Below, piece after piece: positions 42,767 to 50,774 of a stretch of 64,000 nucleotides of DNA (positions within the stretch are counted from its first letter, which is position 1; every line of letters starts with the position of its first letter). The notes under the pieces are model-generated. The model did not search any database and was not told where the DNA came from. It was given only the letters and a program-made list of their open reading frames with translations. Position numbers and translations under genes: made by a program. Source of the stretch: CAZUCE01 sp964619265 (GTDB lineage Bacteria > Planctomycetota > UBA1135 > GCA-002686595); contig CAZUCE010000002.1 in NCBI GenBank assembly GCA_964619265.1, positions 1-64,000 of the forward strand, in the 5' to 3' direction.

Positions 42767-44557
42767 CTACTTGAAGGTCGGGAATTCCCCGCGCTTCTTC
42801 TTTTCCCAGTACTCGTCCAGGTCGCGACGAACGCCACCCGAGAGCAGGAGCAGTCCGAGGATGTTGGGCAGCGCCATACCGAGGATCATGAGGTCGCCAA
42901 ACTCAAGCACTTGGGTCGCCGTAATGATCGACCCGAGGAACGTGAAGGTCAGGAACAGCAACTTGTAGATCAAGCTGCTCTTCTCACCGAACAACCACGA
43001 CCAACAGCGTTCGCCGTAGTAGGACCACGAAATCATGGTCGAGAACGCGAACAGCATGGTCGCTGCGGCCAGCACATAGGCGAACCACGGGATTTGCGAC
43101 GAGAACGCCGCGGAGGTCAGGGCAGCGCCTTTTTCATTCAGGATCGCGTCCGCGTGAGCGGGGTCGTTGTAGACGCCTGTGATCACGATCACCAATGCGG
43201 TCATGGTGCAGACCACGACGGTGTCGATGAACGGCTCAAGCAGGGCCACAACGCCCTCGCGGACGGGGTAATCGGTCTTCGCGGCCGAGTGTGCGATCGC
43301 AGCCGATCCGATGCCGGCTTCGTTCGAGAATGCGGCGCGCTTGAAGCCCAGGATCAACACTCCGATCATGCCGCCTTTGAGGGCGTCCATGTCGAAGACC
43401 GTAACCGGGTCGAAGGCCTCGCCGATGATGCTCGCGAAGGCCCCGGGGATGGCGCTGAAATTCATCGCCAAAATGGTGAGGCAGGCGAGCACATACACCC
43501 CGCACATGGTCGGCACGACCTTCTCGGCGACCTGGGCAATTCGGCGGATGCCACCGATGATCACGATGGCCACCAGGAAAGTCATCAGGACGCCGTAGGC
43601 CCAGGCGAATCCGCCTCCACCGCTCTGGACCGGGCGCAGGAATTCGAGTCCATCCACCGCGGCCAAGGCGCCTAGCGACTGACTGACCTGGAAGCTGTTG
43701 CCGCCAGCCAGCGAGCCACCGATGCACAGGATCGCGAACATCGGGGCGAGGACCATGCCAAGTGCGCCGAGGCCGCGTTCCTTCAGGCCCTTGGACAGGT
43801 AGAACATCGCACCGCCCATCACGTGTCCATCGGCGCGGACTTCGCGGTACTTCTGCCCGAGCGTGCACTCGGTGAACTTGGAGGTCATGCCGAGCAGGCC
43901 GGCGAGGATCATCCAGAAAGTCGCGCCAGGGCCACCGACGCCCACCGCGACGGCTACGCTTGCGATGTTGCCGAGTCCAACCGTTGCGGACAACGCCGCT
44001 GTCAGGGCCTGGAAGTGAGTGACCTCACCCGCTGAATGGGAGTTTGGATCGGTATAGCGCCCGCGAACGACGTCGAGCGCGTGACCGAAGGCCCGGAAGT
44101 TGATGAAGCGCATTCGCAGGGTGAAAACGATGGCTCCGAAAATCAGCCAAGCCACCGCGAAGGGGACCTGAATCTTCTTGTCGATCTTGGCCCTGCCCTT
44201 GTCGTCGACGACGGGGTCGCCGCCCTCGAGAATCGGCGTGTTGTCAAAGATCCAAATGTCGAAGAAGATCACCGACGCGATCGCGCCGTTCACCTTCTTC
44301 ATGGCGTCGTCCACCTTGGCTTGCCAGTCCTTCTCTTGCGCGGAGGCTCCGGCTGCAGCCGCGGCGTCGGATTTGATCTGGGCGATCAGCTCGCGGACGG
44401 CTTCGCGGTCCTCGGGAAGACTCAGGTCCAATTCCTGGGCAGGTTCCTCGGGCAAACTCTCGCCCTGCGCGAAACCCTCCGGGGCCCAGACCACCAGAAA
44501 GGCCGTGAGCGCAGCAAGGAGGAGGGCGTGGCGGGGTCGTTTCGGCCGTTGATGCAT
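42767..44557 (-). CDS. Sodium:amino acid symporter (AGCS) with N-terminal extracytoplasmic extension
   Basis: This 596-residue protein starts at ATG 44555-44557. A signal peptide (LLLAALTAFLVVWAPEGFAQ) is followed by an acidic helical segment of about 75 residues, then the AGCS core. The core includes FRAFGHALDVVRGRYTDP, LTAALSATVGLGNIASVAVA, GGPGATFWMILAGLLGMTSK and FKRAAFSNEAGIGSAAIAHS, with about ten membrane segments. Such proteins import alanine or glycine with Na+. Typical members lack the signal peptide and extension. A hairpin (44591-44612, GGAATCT with AGATTCC) lies in its leader. Confidence 0.85.
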   Translation of the reverse strand: MHQRPKRPRHALLLAALTAFLVVWAPEGFAQGESLPEEPAQELDLSLPEDREAVRELIAQIKSDAAAAAGASAQEKDWQAKVDDAMKKVNGAIASVIFFDIWIFDNTPILEGGDPVVDDKGRAKIDKKIQVPFAVAWLIFGAIVFTLRMRFINFRAFGHALDVVRGRYTDPNSHSAGEVTHFQALTAALSATVGLGNIASVAVAVGVGGPGATFWMILAGLLGMTSKFTECTLGQKYREVRADGHVMGGAMFYLSKGLKERGLGALGMVLAPMFAILCIGGSLAGGNSFQVSQSLGALAAVDGLEFLRPVQSGGGGFAWAYGVLMTFLVAIVIIGGIRRIAQVAEKVVPTMCGVYVLACLTILAMNFSAIPGAFASIIGEAFDPVTVFDMDALKGGMIGVLILGFKRAAFSNEAGIGSAAIAHSAAKTDYPVREGVVALLEPFIDTVVVCTMTALVIVITGVYNDPAHADAILNEKGAALTSAAFSSQIPWFAYVLAAATMLFAFSTMISWSYYGERCWSWLFGEKSSLIYKLLFLTFTFLGSIITATQVLEFGDLMILGMALPNILGLLLLSGGVRRDLDEYWEKKKRGEFPTFK

Positions 44558-44933
44558 CGGTCGCGCTCGAGGGAAGGGGGAGGGGACCTCGGAATCTGCA
44601 CGGAGAGATTCCAGGGAGGAGCCGATCCCGCGATGGCGAGCCGGCTGGGTGGGCCCGACATGGTGCCATCGGCCCCCCCGAGAGGCCAGGAAAGGCGGGA
44701 GGAGAGCGAGGTCCGAGGGGGCCGCCCCCCATCCGCCGGGTTTTTGAGCAGCCCTTCGAACCAAGGCACCTGGGCCGGCACGCGGGCAGGCAAGTGGATC
44801 GCGACTTCCTGGAGTCCCGGGAAATTGGGGACCGGTAGCCTGCGTATAAGGGGCACCCACCGACCGTTGAACGCCCATCGCGGCGCTCCCCTTGAGAATC
44901 GCAGTGGCTCTTCCTGGTAGAACTCGCCCCACG
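44558..44933. other. Divergent intergenic region
   Basis: 376 bases between the symporter (minus) and metalloprotease (plus) genes. It holds the hairpin at 44591-44612 and a TATAAG at 44845-44850 that could be a -10 for the plus-strand gene, without a clear -35. No glycine-riboswitch consensus was seen. Confidence 0.4.
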
Positions 44934-46325
44934 ATGAAGAACAATCCTCAGGCTTCCCTGGCTCTTGCAGCCCCGCTCTTGCTCGCCGCTTCCTTTTGGT
45001 TCAGGGCCGATGTCCAAGGCGAGGCCTCGTTCGTGCCGGCCGTTTTCAAGCAGGCTCAGGAGGAGGAGCCAACCGGAGACACCGCGCGCGCTGCGGCTCA
45101 AGCGAAGCTTGAGCGACTGGTGGCCGACATCTCGGTGGACGTGGCCGACCTCCGCGAGCTGGAGTGGAAGCATCCGGTGAAGGCCACTCTGGCCGATCGA
45201 GACACGGTTCGTCGTTACTTGCGCGAGCGTCTGCTGGCGATGGACTCGCCGGAAGAACTAGCGCGGACCGAATTCGCGGCCCAGCTGCTTGGGTTGATGC
45301 CGGCCGAGAAGAGTCTGGAAGAACTGATGGTCAGCTTTTTGGACGAGCAAGCCGGCGGCTTTTACGACCCGCTTTCCAAGGGTTTCTTCCTCATGGAAGG
45401 CGTCGAGGGAGCGCTCGCGGAAAGCACCATTGCCCATGAGTTGGTGCATGCTCTTGAAGACCAGCACTTCGATTTGGAGAAGATGTTGGTGGCTCGCAAG
45501 GATGACTCCGACTCTGCCGCCGCGCTACACGCGGTGATGGAAGGCGGTGCGCTAGCGATTCAGCAAATCTGGATGCAAGAGAACTTCTCGCCCGACCAGT
45601 TCGTGGAAGTTATGCAGGCTTCCCAGAGTCAAAGTGAGGGCCTGTTTGCGACCCCCGAGTTCCTTTGGAAGCCAACGATGGCCTCCTACATGGTTGGCTT
45701 AGAATTCCTGTCGTCTTCGGAAGGCAAAGCCGCAGGCCTGGGCTCCATCGATCCGGAGATTTTGGACGCGGCCTACTTGAACCCGCCGCGCTCGACGGAG
45801 CAGCTGCTGCACCCCGAGCTGTATTGGGACGAAGCCCAGCGCGAAGCCCCGGCCGATTTGCAACTGGAGTTGAATCCGGCAGCGGGCTACCGAGCGGTGT
45901 TCCAAGACTCGTTTGGGGAAATCTCCCTTGGGATCCTGGTCGACCCCAAGCGCGATCAACAGTCCGGCACCCCCTCGCCCATGGACTTTCTGTCGATGAA
46001 GTTCACTTCCACCGCCGTCACCGGCTGGGGCGCGGATCGCATCGTGGTTTTTGAACACGAATCGGGCCCCGAGGCACCCCGGGTGGTGATGCTCATCACC
46101 CGCTGGGACGACGAAGCCGAAGCGCTTGAGTTCGCGGGTGCCCTCGGCCAGGTTCTGCCGCAGATCCAGGCCAGTGCACGGCTCCTCGGCCACGCCGAAC
46201 ACGGGGGGGCAAGCTGGAGTCGCCGTGGAACCGATGTGACTCTCGTGGTCTTCGAAGATGCCTCGCAGCTGCCCGATGGCTACGAAGGCTGGGCCAAGGC
46301 TCGTTCCGCCGAGCTCCCGCGCTGA
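44934..46325 (+). CDS. Secreted metalloprotease-like protein with HELVH
   Basis: This 463-residue protein starts at ATG 44934 with a signal peptide (LALAAPLLLAASFWF). An HExxH motif is present: IAHELVHALEDQHFD (His168, Glu169, His172). Glu203 in VMEGGA is a candidate third zinc ligand 31 residues later, a gluzincin-like spacing. Upstream is FLDEQAGGFYDP, typical of related uncharacterised zinc peptidases. The C-terminal region (VVFEHESGPEAPRVVMLIT) is unassigned. It may be a secreted peptidase; activity is inferred from the motif. Confidence 0.7.
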   Translation: MKNNPQASLALAAPLLLAASFWFRADVQGEASFVPAVFKQAQEEEPTGDTARAAAQAKLERLVADISVDVADLRELEWKHPVKATLADRDTVRRYLRERLLAMDSPEELARTEFAAQLLGLMPAEKSLEELMVSFLDEQAGGFYDPLSKGFFLMEGVEGALAESTIAHELVHALEDQHFDLEKMLVARKDDSDSAAALHAVMEGGALAIQQIWMQENFSPDQFVEVMQASQSQSEGLFATPEFLWKPTMASYMVGLEFLSSSEGKAAGLGSIDPEILDAAYLNPPRSTEQLLHPELYWDEAQREAPADLQLELNPAAGYRAVFQDSFGEISLGILVDPKRDQQSGTPSPMDFLSMKFTSTAVTGWGADRIVVFEHESGPEAPRVVMLITRWDDEAEALEFAGALGQVLPQIQASARLLGHAEHGGASWSRRGTDVTLVVFEDASQLPDGYEGWAKARSAELPR

Positions 46326-46356
46326 GCGGAGGACCCCCTGTGTGCCGGGTGGCTCG

Positions 46357-48072
46357 CTAGGGACGCGCTCGCTCCGCAGCGAGCTTCTTGAGGAGGTCGG
46401 TCCAGGGGGAGCGAGGCTCACCGGTGAGATCGACCCGGCGGGGCAGCAGCTCCGATTCGGGAGCCGAGTCCCACCACAAAAGACCGGCTGGATGCAGGGG
46501 CTCGCGCCCAAGGATCGCGGGACCGGGTGGGTCGGTCGCCACCAGCGGGCGAGGGTCCGCCCGGGCCGCCAGGAAGACCAGACCGCTGGCTCGCCGTCGC
46601 TCCGAGGGGGCTAGAAGATCCCCGCTTTCGAGGGCTCGCCCGAGTTGGTCGAGAGCCGGCTTAAGCTGGGGAGCCCGTTCGGCGAGCTGCTCCCGGTACC
46701 AGCCCATTTCGAGGGCGGAGCGATCGATCAGCACCAGATCAGGCCGCTCTTGAAGCGCGACCTGTCGGTAGAGCAGCGGGAAGCCCAGGATGTCGGTCGA
46801 ACCGAGTCGGTTGATCCACAGGAATGCGTCCGCGGGAGCTTGGTCAAGAACTCCACGGGCGTACCGGCTGGCTCCATAGGCGCTCGAAAGATCCGTGGGG
46901 AGTTTGGTTGCGGGGGATGGCGTGGCGAGCCCGGCGGCGAGCAGGCCAGCGCCGAGCGCGGCGCGGGTGGAACGGCCGGTCCACGAGGCGCTTGCCCTGG
47001 AAACAGCCAGCGCTACCCATACAGCCAGCGCGACGACCAGAACCTGGTGGCTCCCGGCGAGGCGCCAGCGCACCGATTCCAGCATCTCCGGGTAGGCCGC
47101 CTTGGCGACGAGTCCGGCGCAGATCCCGGCCGTGGTGGCGAGCAACCAGCCGATCTGTCCAACCGCTCGGCGGTCGCGAATCAAAAGGCGTCCTGTGAGC
47201 CCGATCGCGAGCACCAGCGGACCGAGCACTTGCCAGGGACCTTGGTCCAGCAGGAACGCGACCGCGCCTTTTCGGTCGGGCTCGAAATCCCCCGAGTACT
47301 GCAGTCGTCCGAGATGCGCCAGAAGGCGTTCGAACGTGTCGGGATCGCCCCAGTCGATGGCTGGGTCGGCGAGCGACCGAAGCGGCACATAAAGGAACGG
47401 CAACAGGCCGGCACCGAGGCCGAGAGCAAGGCGACCTGTTGCGGAGAAGCTCCGAACGGAGCGCAGCATCAGCGGAACGAGCAGCAGGCTCGTGAGATGG
47501 GCACAGGCGGCCAGCCCAAAGGCGGCTCCGACATAGAAGGGGCGAGGCGCGCTCGACAGCGCCAGGGCCACAAAACTCAGCTGGACCAAGGTAGCCAGCG
47601 CGTAGACCTCGGTTCCGGCGGACTGCGCGAGGAAGGTGTTGGAAACCAGTAGCACCAGGCCGCAAGCAGCCCCGAGAGCCGCGCCTGCGCCCCTGCTCGC
47701 AGCGAAGCCAGCAAGCACCGCGCAGGCGCCGGCTGAGGCCACGGTGGAGAGGGAATTGGTGGCTGCGGCCGGTTCGAGCCCAAACACACCTCCCAGCCGG
47801 GTGGCCAAGCCTCCCAGCATCGTCCAAAGGGGATAACCCGGCGGGTGGGGGATCCCGAATACGCTGGCCACCGAGGCCAGTAGCCCCGAGTCCTCAAAGG
47901 TCAGGCCAGGGGCTCGGCGCGGCCAAAGGAACGCCAGGGCTGCAACAAACGCAGCGCCAGCCGCGAACCAGACGGTGGACTTCGGCGTCCGGATCGAGCC
48001 AGATTTGTTCCCGGTCGCCGGAGCGAGTTCAGGCGCGTCGAGGGGGTCGGTGGGGGAAGCGCTGGACGACAC
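46357..48072 (-). CDS. DUF2723-family polytopic membrane protein
   Basis: This 571-residue protein uses GTG 48070-48072; TTG 48073-48075 is an alternative. It has about ten membrane segments and the family N-terminal signature: FEDSGLLASVASVFGIPHPP followed by GYPLWTMLG. DUF2723 proteins resemble protein O-mannosyltransferases and other GT-C enzymes, and may attach sugars using lipid-linked donors. A soluble C-terminus follows. It heads a run of minus-strand envelope genes. Confidence 0.75.
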   Translation of the reverse strand: MSSSASPTDPLDAPELAPATGNKSGSIRTPKSTVWFAAGAAFVAALAFLWPRRAPGLTFEDSGLLASVASVFGIPHPPGYPLWTMLGGLATRLGGVFGLEPAAATNSLSTVASAGACAVLAGFAASRGAGAALGAACGLVLLVSNTFLAQSAGTEVYALATLVQLSFVALALSSAPRPFYVGAAFGLAACAHLTSLLLVPLMLRSVRSFSATGRLALGLGAGLLPFLYVPLRSLADPAIDWGDPDTFERLLAHLGRLQYSGDFEPDRKGAVAFLLDQGPWQVLGPLVLAIGLTGRLLIRDRRAVGQIGWLLATTAGICAGLVAKAAYPEMLESVRWRLAGSHQVLVVALAVWVALAVSRASASWTGRSTRAALGAGLLAAGLATPSPATKLPTDLSSAYGASRYARGVLDQAPADAFLWINRLGSTDILGFPLLYRQVALQERPDLVLIDRSALEMGWYREQLAERAPQLKPALDQLGRALESGDLLAPSERRRASGLVFLAARADPRPLVATDPPGPAILGREPLHPAGLLWWDSAPESELLPRRVDLTGEPRSPWTDLLKKLAAERARP

Positions 48073-48093
48073 CAACGCAGCCTAGCAGGAGGC

Positions 48094-48876
48094 TCAGCTG
48101 GGCCGCCGACCGGAAACCTGGCCCGTCCGCTCTCCGTTTGCACACAACCAGAAGGCCCCGCGAATGCGCATTCCAGGTTCAGGAGCCGGCAAACCGTCTT
48201 CTTTGAGTTGCCATCGACTAACAAACAGGGGCAGGCGCCCCCCGGGGACGAGCGCCTCGACCAAGTCAAAGGGCTCGTGGGTCCAAGGGTTCTCGAGGAC
48301 GAAGACGCGATCGATCTCTAGGTCCAATTCGATCACGTGTTTCGGGACGTAGCGGTCGCTGGATCGCACGAACCGGCCGAAGGGGGTCCTCAAGCGAGCA
48401 GCCGCGGATTCGAACGAAAAGCGCGGCCTGCTCGCCGGGAACTGGAGGCTCTCCACATCGACCGCGAAGCCGCCCAGGTGGACGTAGCGAATTTCTCCAG
48501 CGGCGGGCGCCATGGAATCCAGCCAAGCGATCGGGATCGATGCGGAGCTCCAGCTTCCGAGCTCTCCCAGCCGGCCTTCGAGGGACGCGAAGCGGGGAGC
48601 CTCTTCGGCGCGAGCCACGGTCTGGACCTCGAGCCTCATCGGGGCCGCGCCTCGAAAGCTGGGCCACAGCCCGTCGGCTCGCTCGGGCGCCGAGCGAGCC
48701 AGCCGGGTGCCACCGCCGGCCCTGGAGGAGAGTCCAACCTCGGGGCCCGCGTGCAGGCCAAGCCCGCAGCCGAATTCAAAGGCGCGCCCGCTGAGTTCCG
48801 TTTTGGACACGGCTCCCGCGAGCTGGACAAAGTCCGTTCCAGGGGGGAATCCGAGGCTTTCGAGAAGGAAGTGCAC
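48094..48876 (-). CDS. Hypothetical protein, unknown
   Basis: This 260-residue protein uses GTG 48874-48876. There is no signal peptide and no membrane segment. It is a beta-rich protein, with a Gly-rich N-terminal third and HVIELDLEIDRVFVLENPWT in the C-terminal half. No family is recognised. Its stop is 21 bases before the DUF2723 gene, so they are likely co-transcribed. Confidence 0.55.
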   Translation of the reverse strand: MHFLLESLGFPPGTDFVQLAGAVSKTELSGRAFEFGCGLGLHAGPEVGLSSRAGGGTRLARSAPERADGLWPSFRGAAPMRLEVQTVARAEEAPRFASLEGRLGELGSWSSASIPIAWLDSMAPAAGEIRYVHLGGFAVDVESLQFPASRPRFSFESAAARLRTPFGRFVRSSDRYVPKHVIELDLEIDRVFVLENPWTHEPFDLVEALVPGGRLPLFVSRWQLKEDGLPAPEPGMRIRGAFWLCANGERTGQVSGRRPS

Positions 48877-49293
48877 GTGGCGAACGAGGCGTGGTCTCGT
48901 GGGATTTAGGTTTGTGACGGACTAAGAACGGACGGGAGTGCCCAGCGTTTTCGGCGAACGGACAAAAATTGCGCAGACGAACCTCCCGAACTCCCATCCG
49001 GCCTCCCGAACTCCCACCCGGAGCGGTCGAATCTAAGCCGGCCGAGGATTCAAGCTGGCCGAGGTCTGGTGCCGGCGAGACTCGCAGGCCTTGTCCTCCC
49101 ACTCCACGTTCCGCACGCGGCTTGGCTTCCCCCTTAGTTGGGCAAGTTCCGGGAGTTGCCGGCCTTGCTCAAATTCCTGCGAAGGCGCAGGGACGCAAGT
49201 GGGCGGTCAAGCAGCCGCCGCCCGGTGGGATTGAGCCGGGCTGGAGGATCCGCCGGGCTCCACGGGACCCGCGGTTGTTCGCAGGAACCGGCC
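48877..49293. other. Intergenic region with a 20-bp tandem duplication
   Basis: 417 bases with no convincing gene. It contains CCTCCCGAACTCCCATCCGG (48982-49001) followed directly by the same sequence with one change (49002-49021). Confidence 0.5.
48982..49021. repeat. 20-bp tandem duplication, one mismatch
   Basis: Two adjacent 20-bp copies differ only at position 16 (T or C). They lie upstream of the hypothetical gene at 48094-48876, about 106 bases from its start. Confidence 0.7.
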
Positions 49294-50640
49294 TCAGTGG
49301 AGCCGCTGAACCGAACCGGGCTTGGGGTCCTTGCCCGGTTCCGACTGAGTTCGGAACGCCGAGTCCGCGCGCCCGGGGGCTCCGGTGGCGAGCAGGATGA
49401 GCTGCTGATCGCTCGCGGCGGCCACTCCAAGGCTGGAGCCGAGGAGCCCGCGGGCTTCCGCTCCGCGAAAGCGGTGGAGCTCGGGGCCGGTTCCGGAACG
49501 GACGGCCACGAATCCGGCGCGCTCGCGATCGCTGCGTCCGCGTCCGTAGGGCGCGCCCACGGCCCAGTCGCCAACACCGTCTCCGTCCCAATCGAACCCT
49601 GCGGCCAGGCTCCGGCCGAAGAACTCTCCGGATTCGGATCCGGGGAAGATGGCCAGGGAGTCGCCGGTTGCTCCCGAAAAGCTGCCGACCCAACCCACGC
49701 CGCCCCGGTCGCCGAGGGAGGCGGCCGGCGCCCCCACCAGCAGGTCGTCCACCTGGTCCCCGTCGAGGTCGCCGGGATTGACCGCGGAGATGCCGAACCA
49801 GCACATGCTCTCGGGCCCGTAGAGCGTTCGAAGAGGACGCAGGGACTGGCCGGAGTAAGCCACCAAGGAGCCCGACCGGGCGATCTTCGAGCTCGCGAAC
49901 GGAGCGCAAACACCAAAGTCAACGTGACCGTCACCATTCATGTCCTTTAGGCCGGAGATGGAAGAGCCAAAGGCATCACCGGCGCGTCTTCCGCGCAGGG
50001 TTTCACTCGGGAGTTTCCCGGGGCCGGTGAACAGCAACACGTGTCCGCGCTGTTCCGCTGCGCCGGGGGCTCCAACCAACAGGTCGCCGTGGCCGTCGCC
50101 ATCGATGTCACCGGGACAGCACACGGACTCTCCGAAGAACACGTGGTTTTCTGCGCCGGCGAGTTCTTGCTGCTTCTTGAAGGTACGTCCGTTGTACACG
50201 CTGACAACGCCGCGTCGTGCGCCGTCCCCGGCGGCTGCACGGGCGGCGATAATCAACTCCGGAGCTCCGTCGCGATTCAAGTCGCAGCCAGCCGCCACGG
50301 CAAAGCCAAATTCGTCGCCTGGGGTCTCGCCTTTAAAGCGCAGAATTCGCTCTCCGGTGGCGCCGGAAATCAGGTCGGCGTAGCCGGGTTCTTCGGTGCC
50401 CAAGCATGGAGCGCCCACCAGCAAATCCGCCGTCCCATCCCCATCGGCGTCGTGCACCACGACCAGCGAAGTTCCGAAGGCGTGCAGGTTCTCCCGCCGA
50501 CCGGCCTCGACCTGCCAGGTTTCGGATTGGGGGGCCGAGTAGATCCGATGAGCCGGGGCGAACCCGCTCGCCCACAGGGCGGATCCGAGTTGTAGCGAGG
50601 CGGCGGAAAACGAGGCGGCGAGCAGCCTAAGTGCGAGCAT
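49294..50640 (-). CDS. Secreted FG-GAP (integrin-alpha-type) beta-propeller protein
   Basis: This 448-residue protein starts at ATG 50638-50640 with a signal peptide (LALRLLAASFSAASLQLGSA). FG-GAP repeats with Ca2+-binding DxDGDG loops include DADGDGTADLLVGAP, DLNRDGAPELIIAA, DIDGDGHGDLLVGAP, DMNGDGHVDFGVCAP, DLDGDQVDDLLVGAP and DWDGDGVGDWAVGAP. These form a propeller of about seven blades on the cell surface or secreted; the partner is unknown. It is 134 bases downstream of the O-antigen-ligase-like gene. Confidence 0.85.
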   Translation of the reverse strand: MLALRLLAASFSAASLQLGSALWASGFAPAHRIYSAPQSETWQVEAGRRENLHAFGTSLVVVHDADGDGTADLLVGAPCLGTEEPGYADLISGATGERILRFKGETPGDEFGFAVAAGCDLNRDGAPELIIAARAAAGDGARRGVVSVYNGRTFKKQQELAGAENHVFFGESVCCPGDIDGDGHGDLLVGAPGAAEQRGHVLLFTGPGKLPSETLRGRRAGDAFGSSISGLKDMNGDGHVDFGVCAPFASSKIARSGSLVAYSGQSLRPLRTLYGPESMCWFGISAVNPGDLDGDQVDDLLVGAPAASLGDRGGVGWVGSFSGATGDSLAIFPGSESGEFFGRSLAAGFDWDGDGVGDWAVGAPYGRGRSDRERAGFVAVRSGTGPELHRFRGAEARGLLGSSLGVAAASDQQLILLATGAPGRADSAFRTQSEPGKDPKPGSVQRLH

Positions 50641-50774
50641 GTTCAAGGTGTCTGGGCTATCGACCTGAAGCGAAGTGGTAACGCGGGATCGGCGCTTCCA
50701 AGCTTTGGAAGGGCAAAAAAGGAAGACAAGGCCGTCCCCACCGGCGATTCGTTCGAGCTGGAACAGGATTGGGC

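Noticed and set aside
44558..44933. Glycine riboswitch before the AGCS symporter
   Set aside because: No glycine-riboswitch consensus pieces were seen in the minus-strand leader. Only simple hairpins are present.
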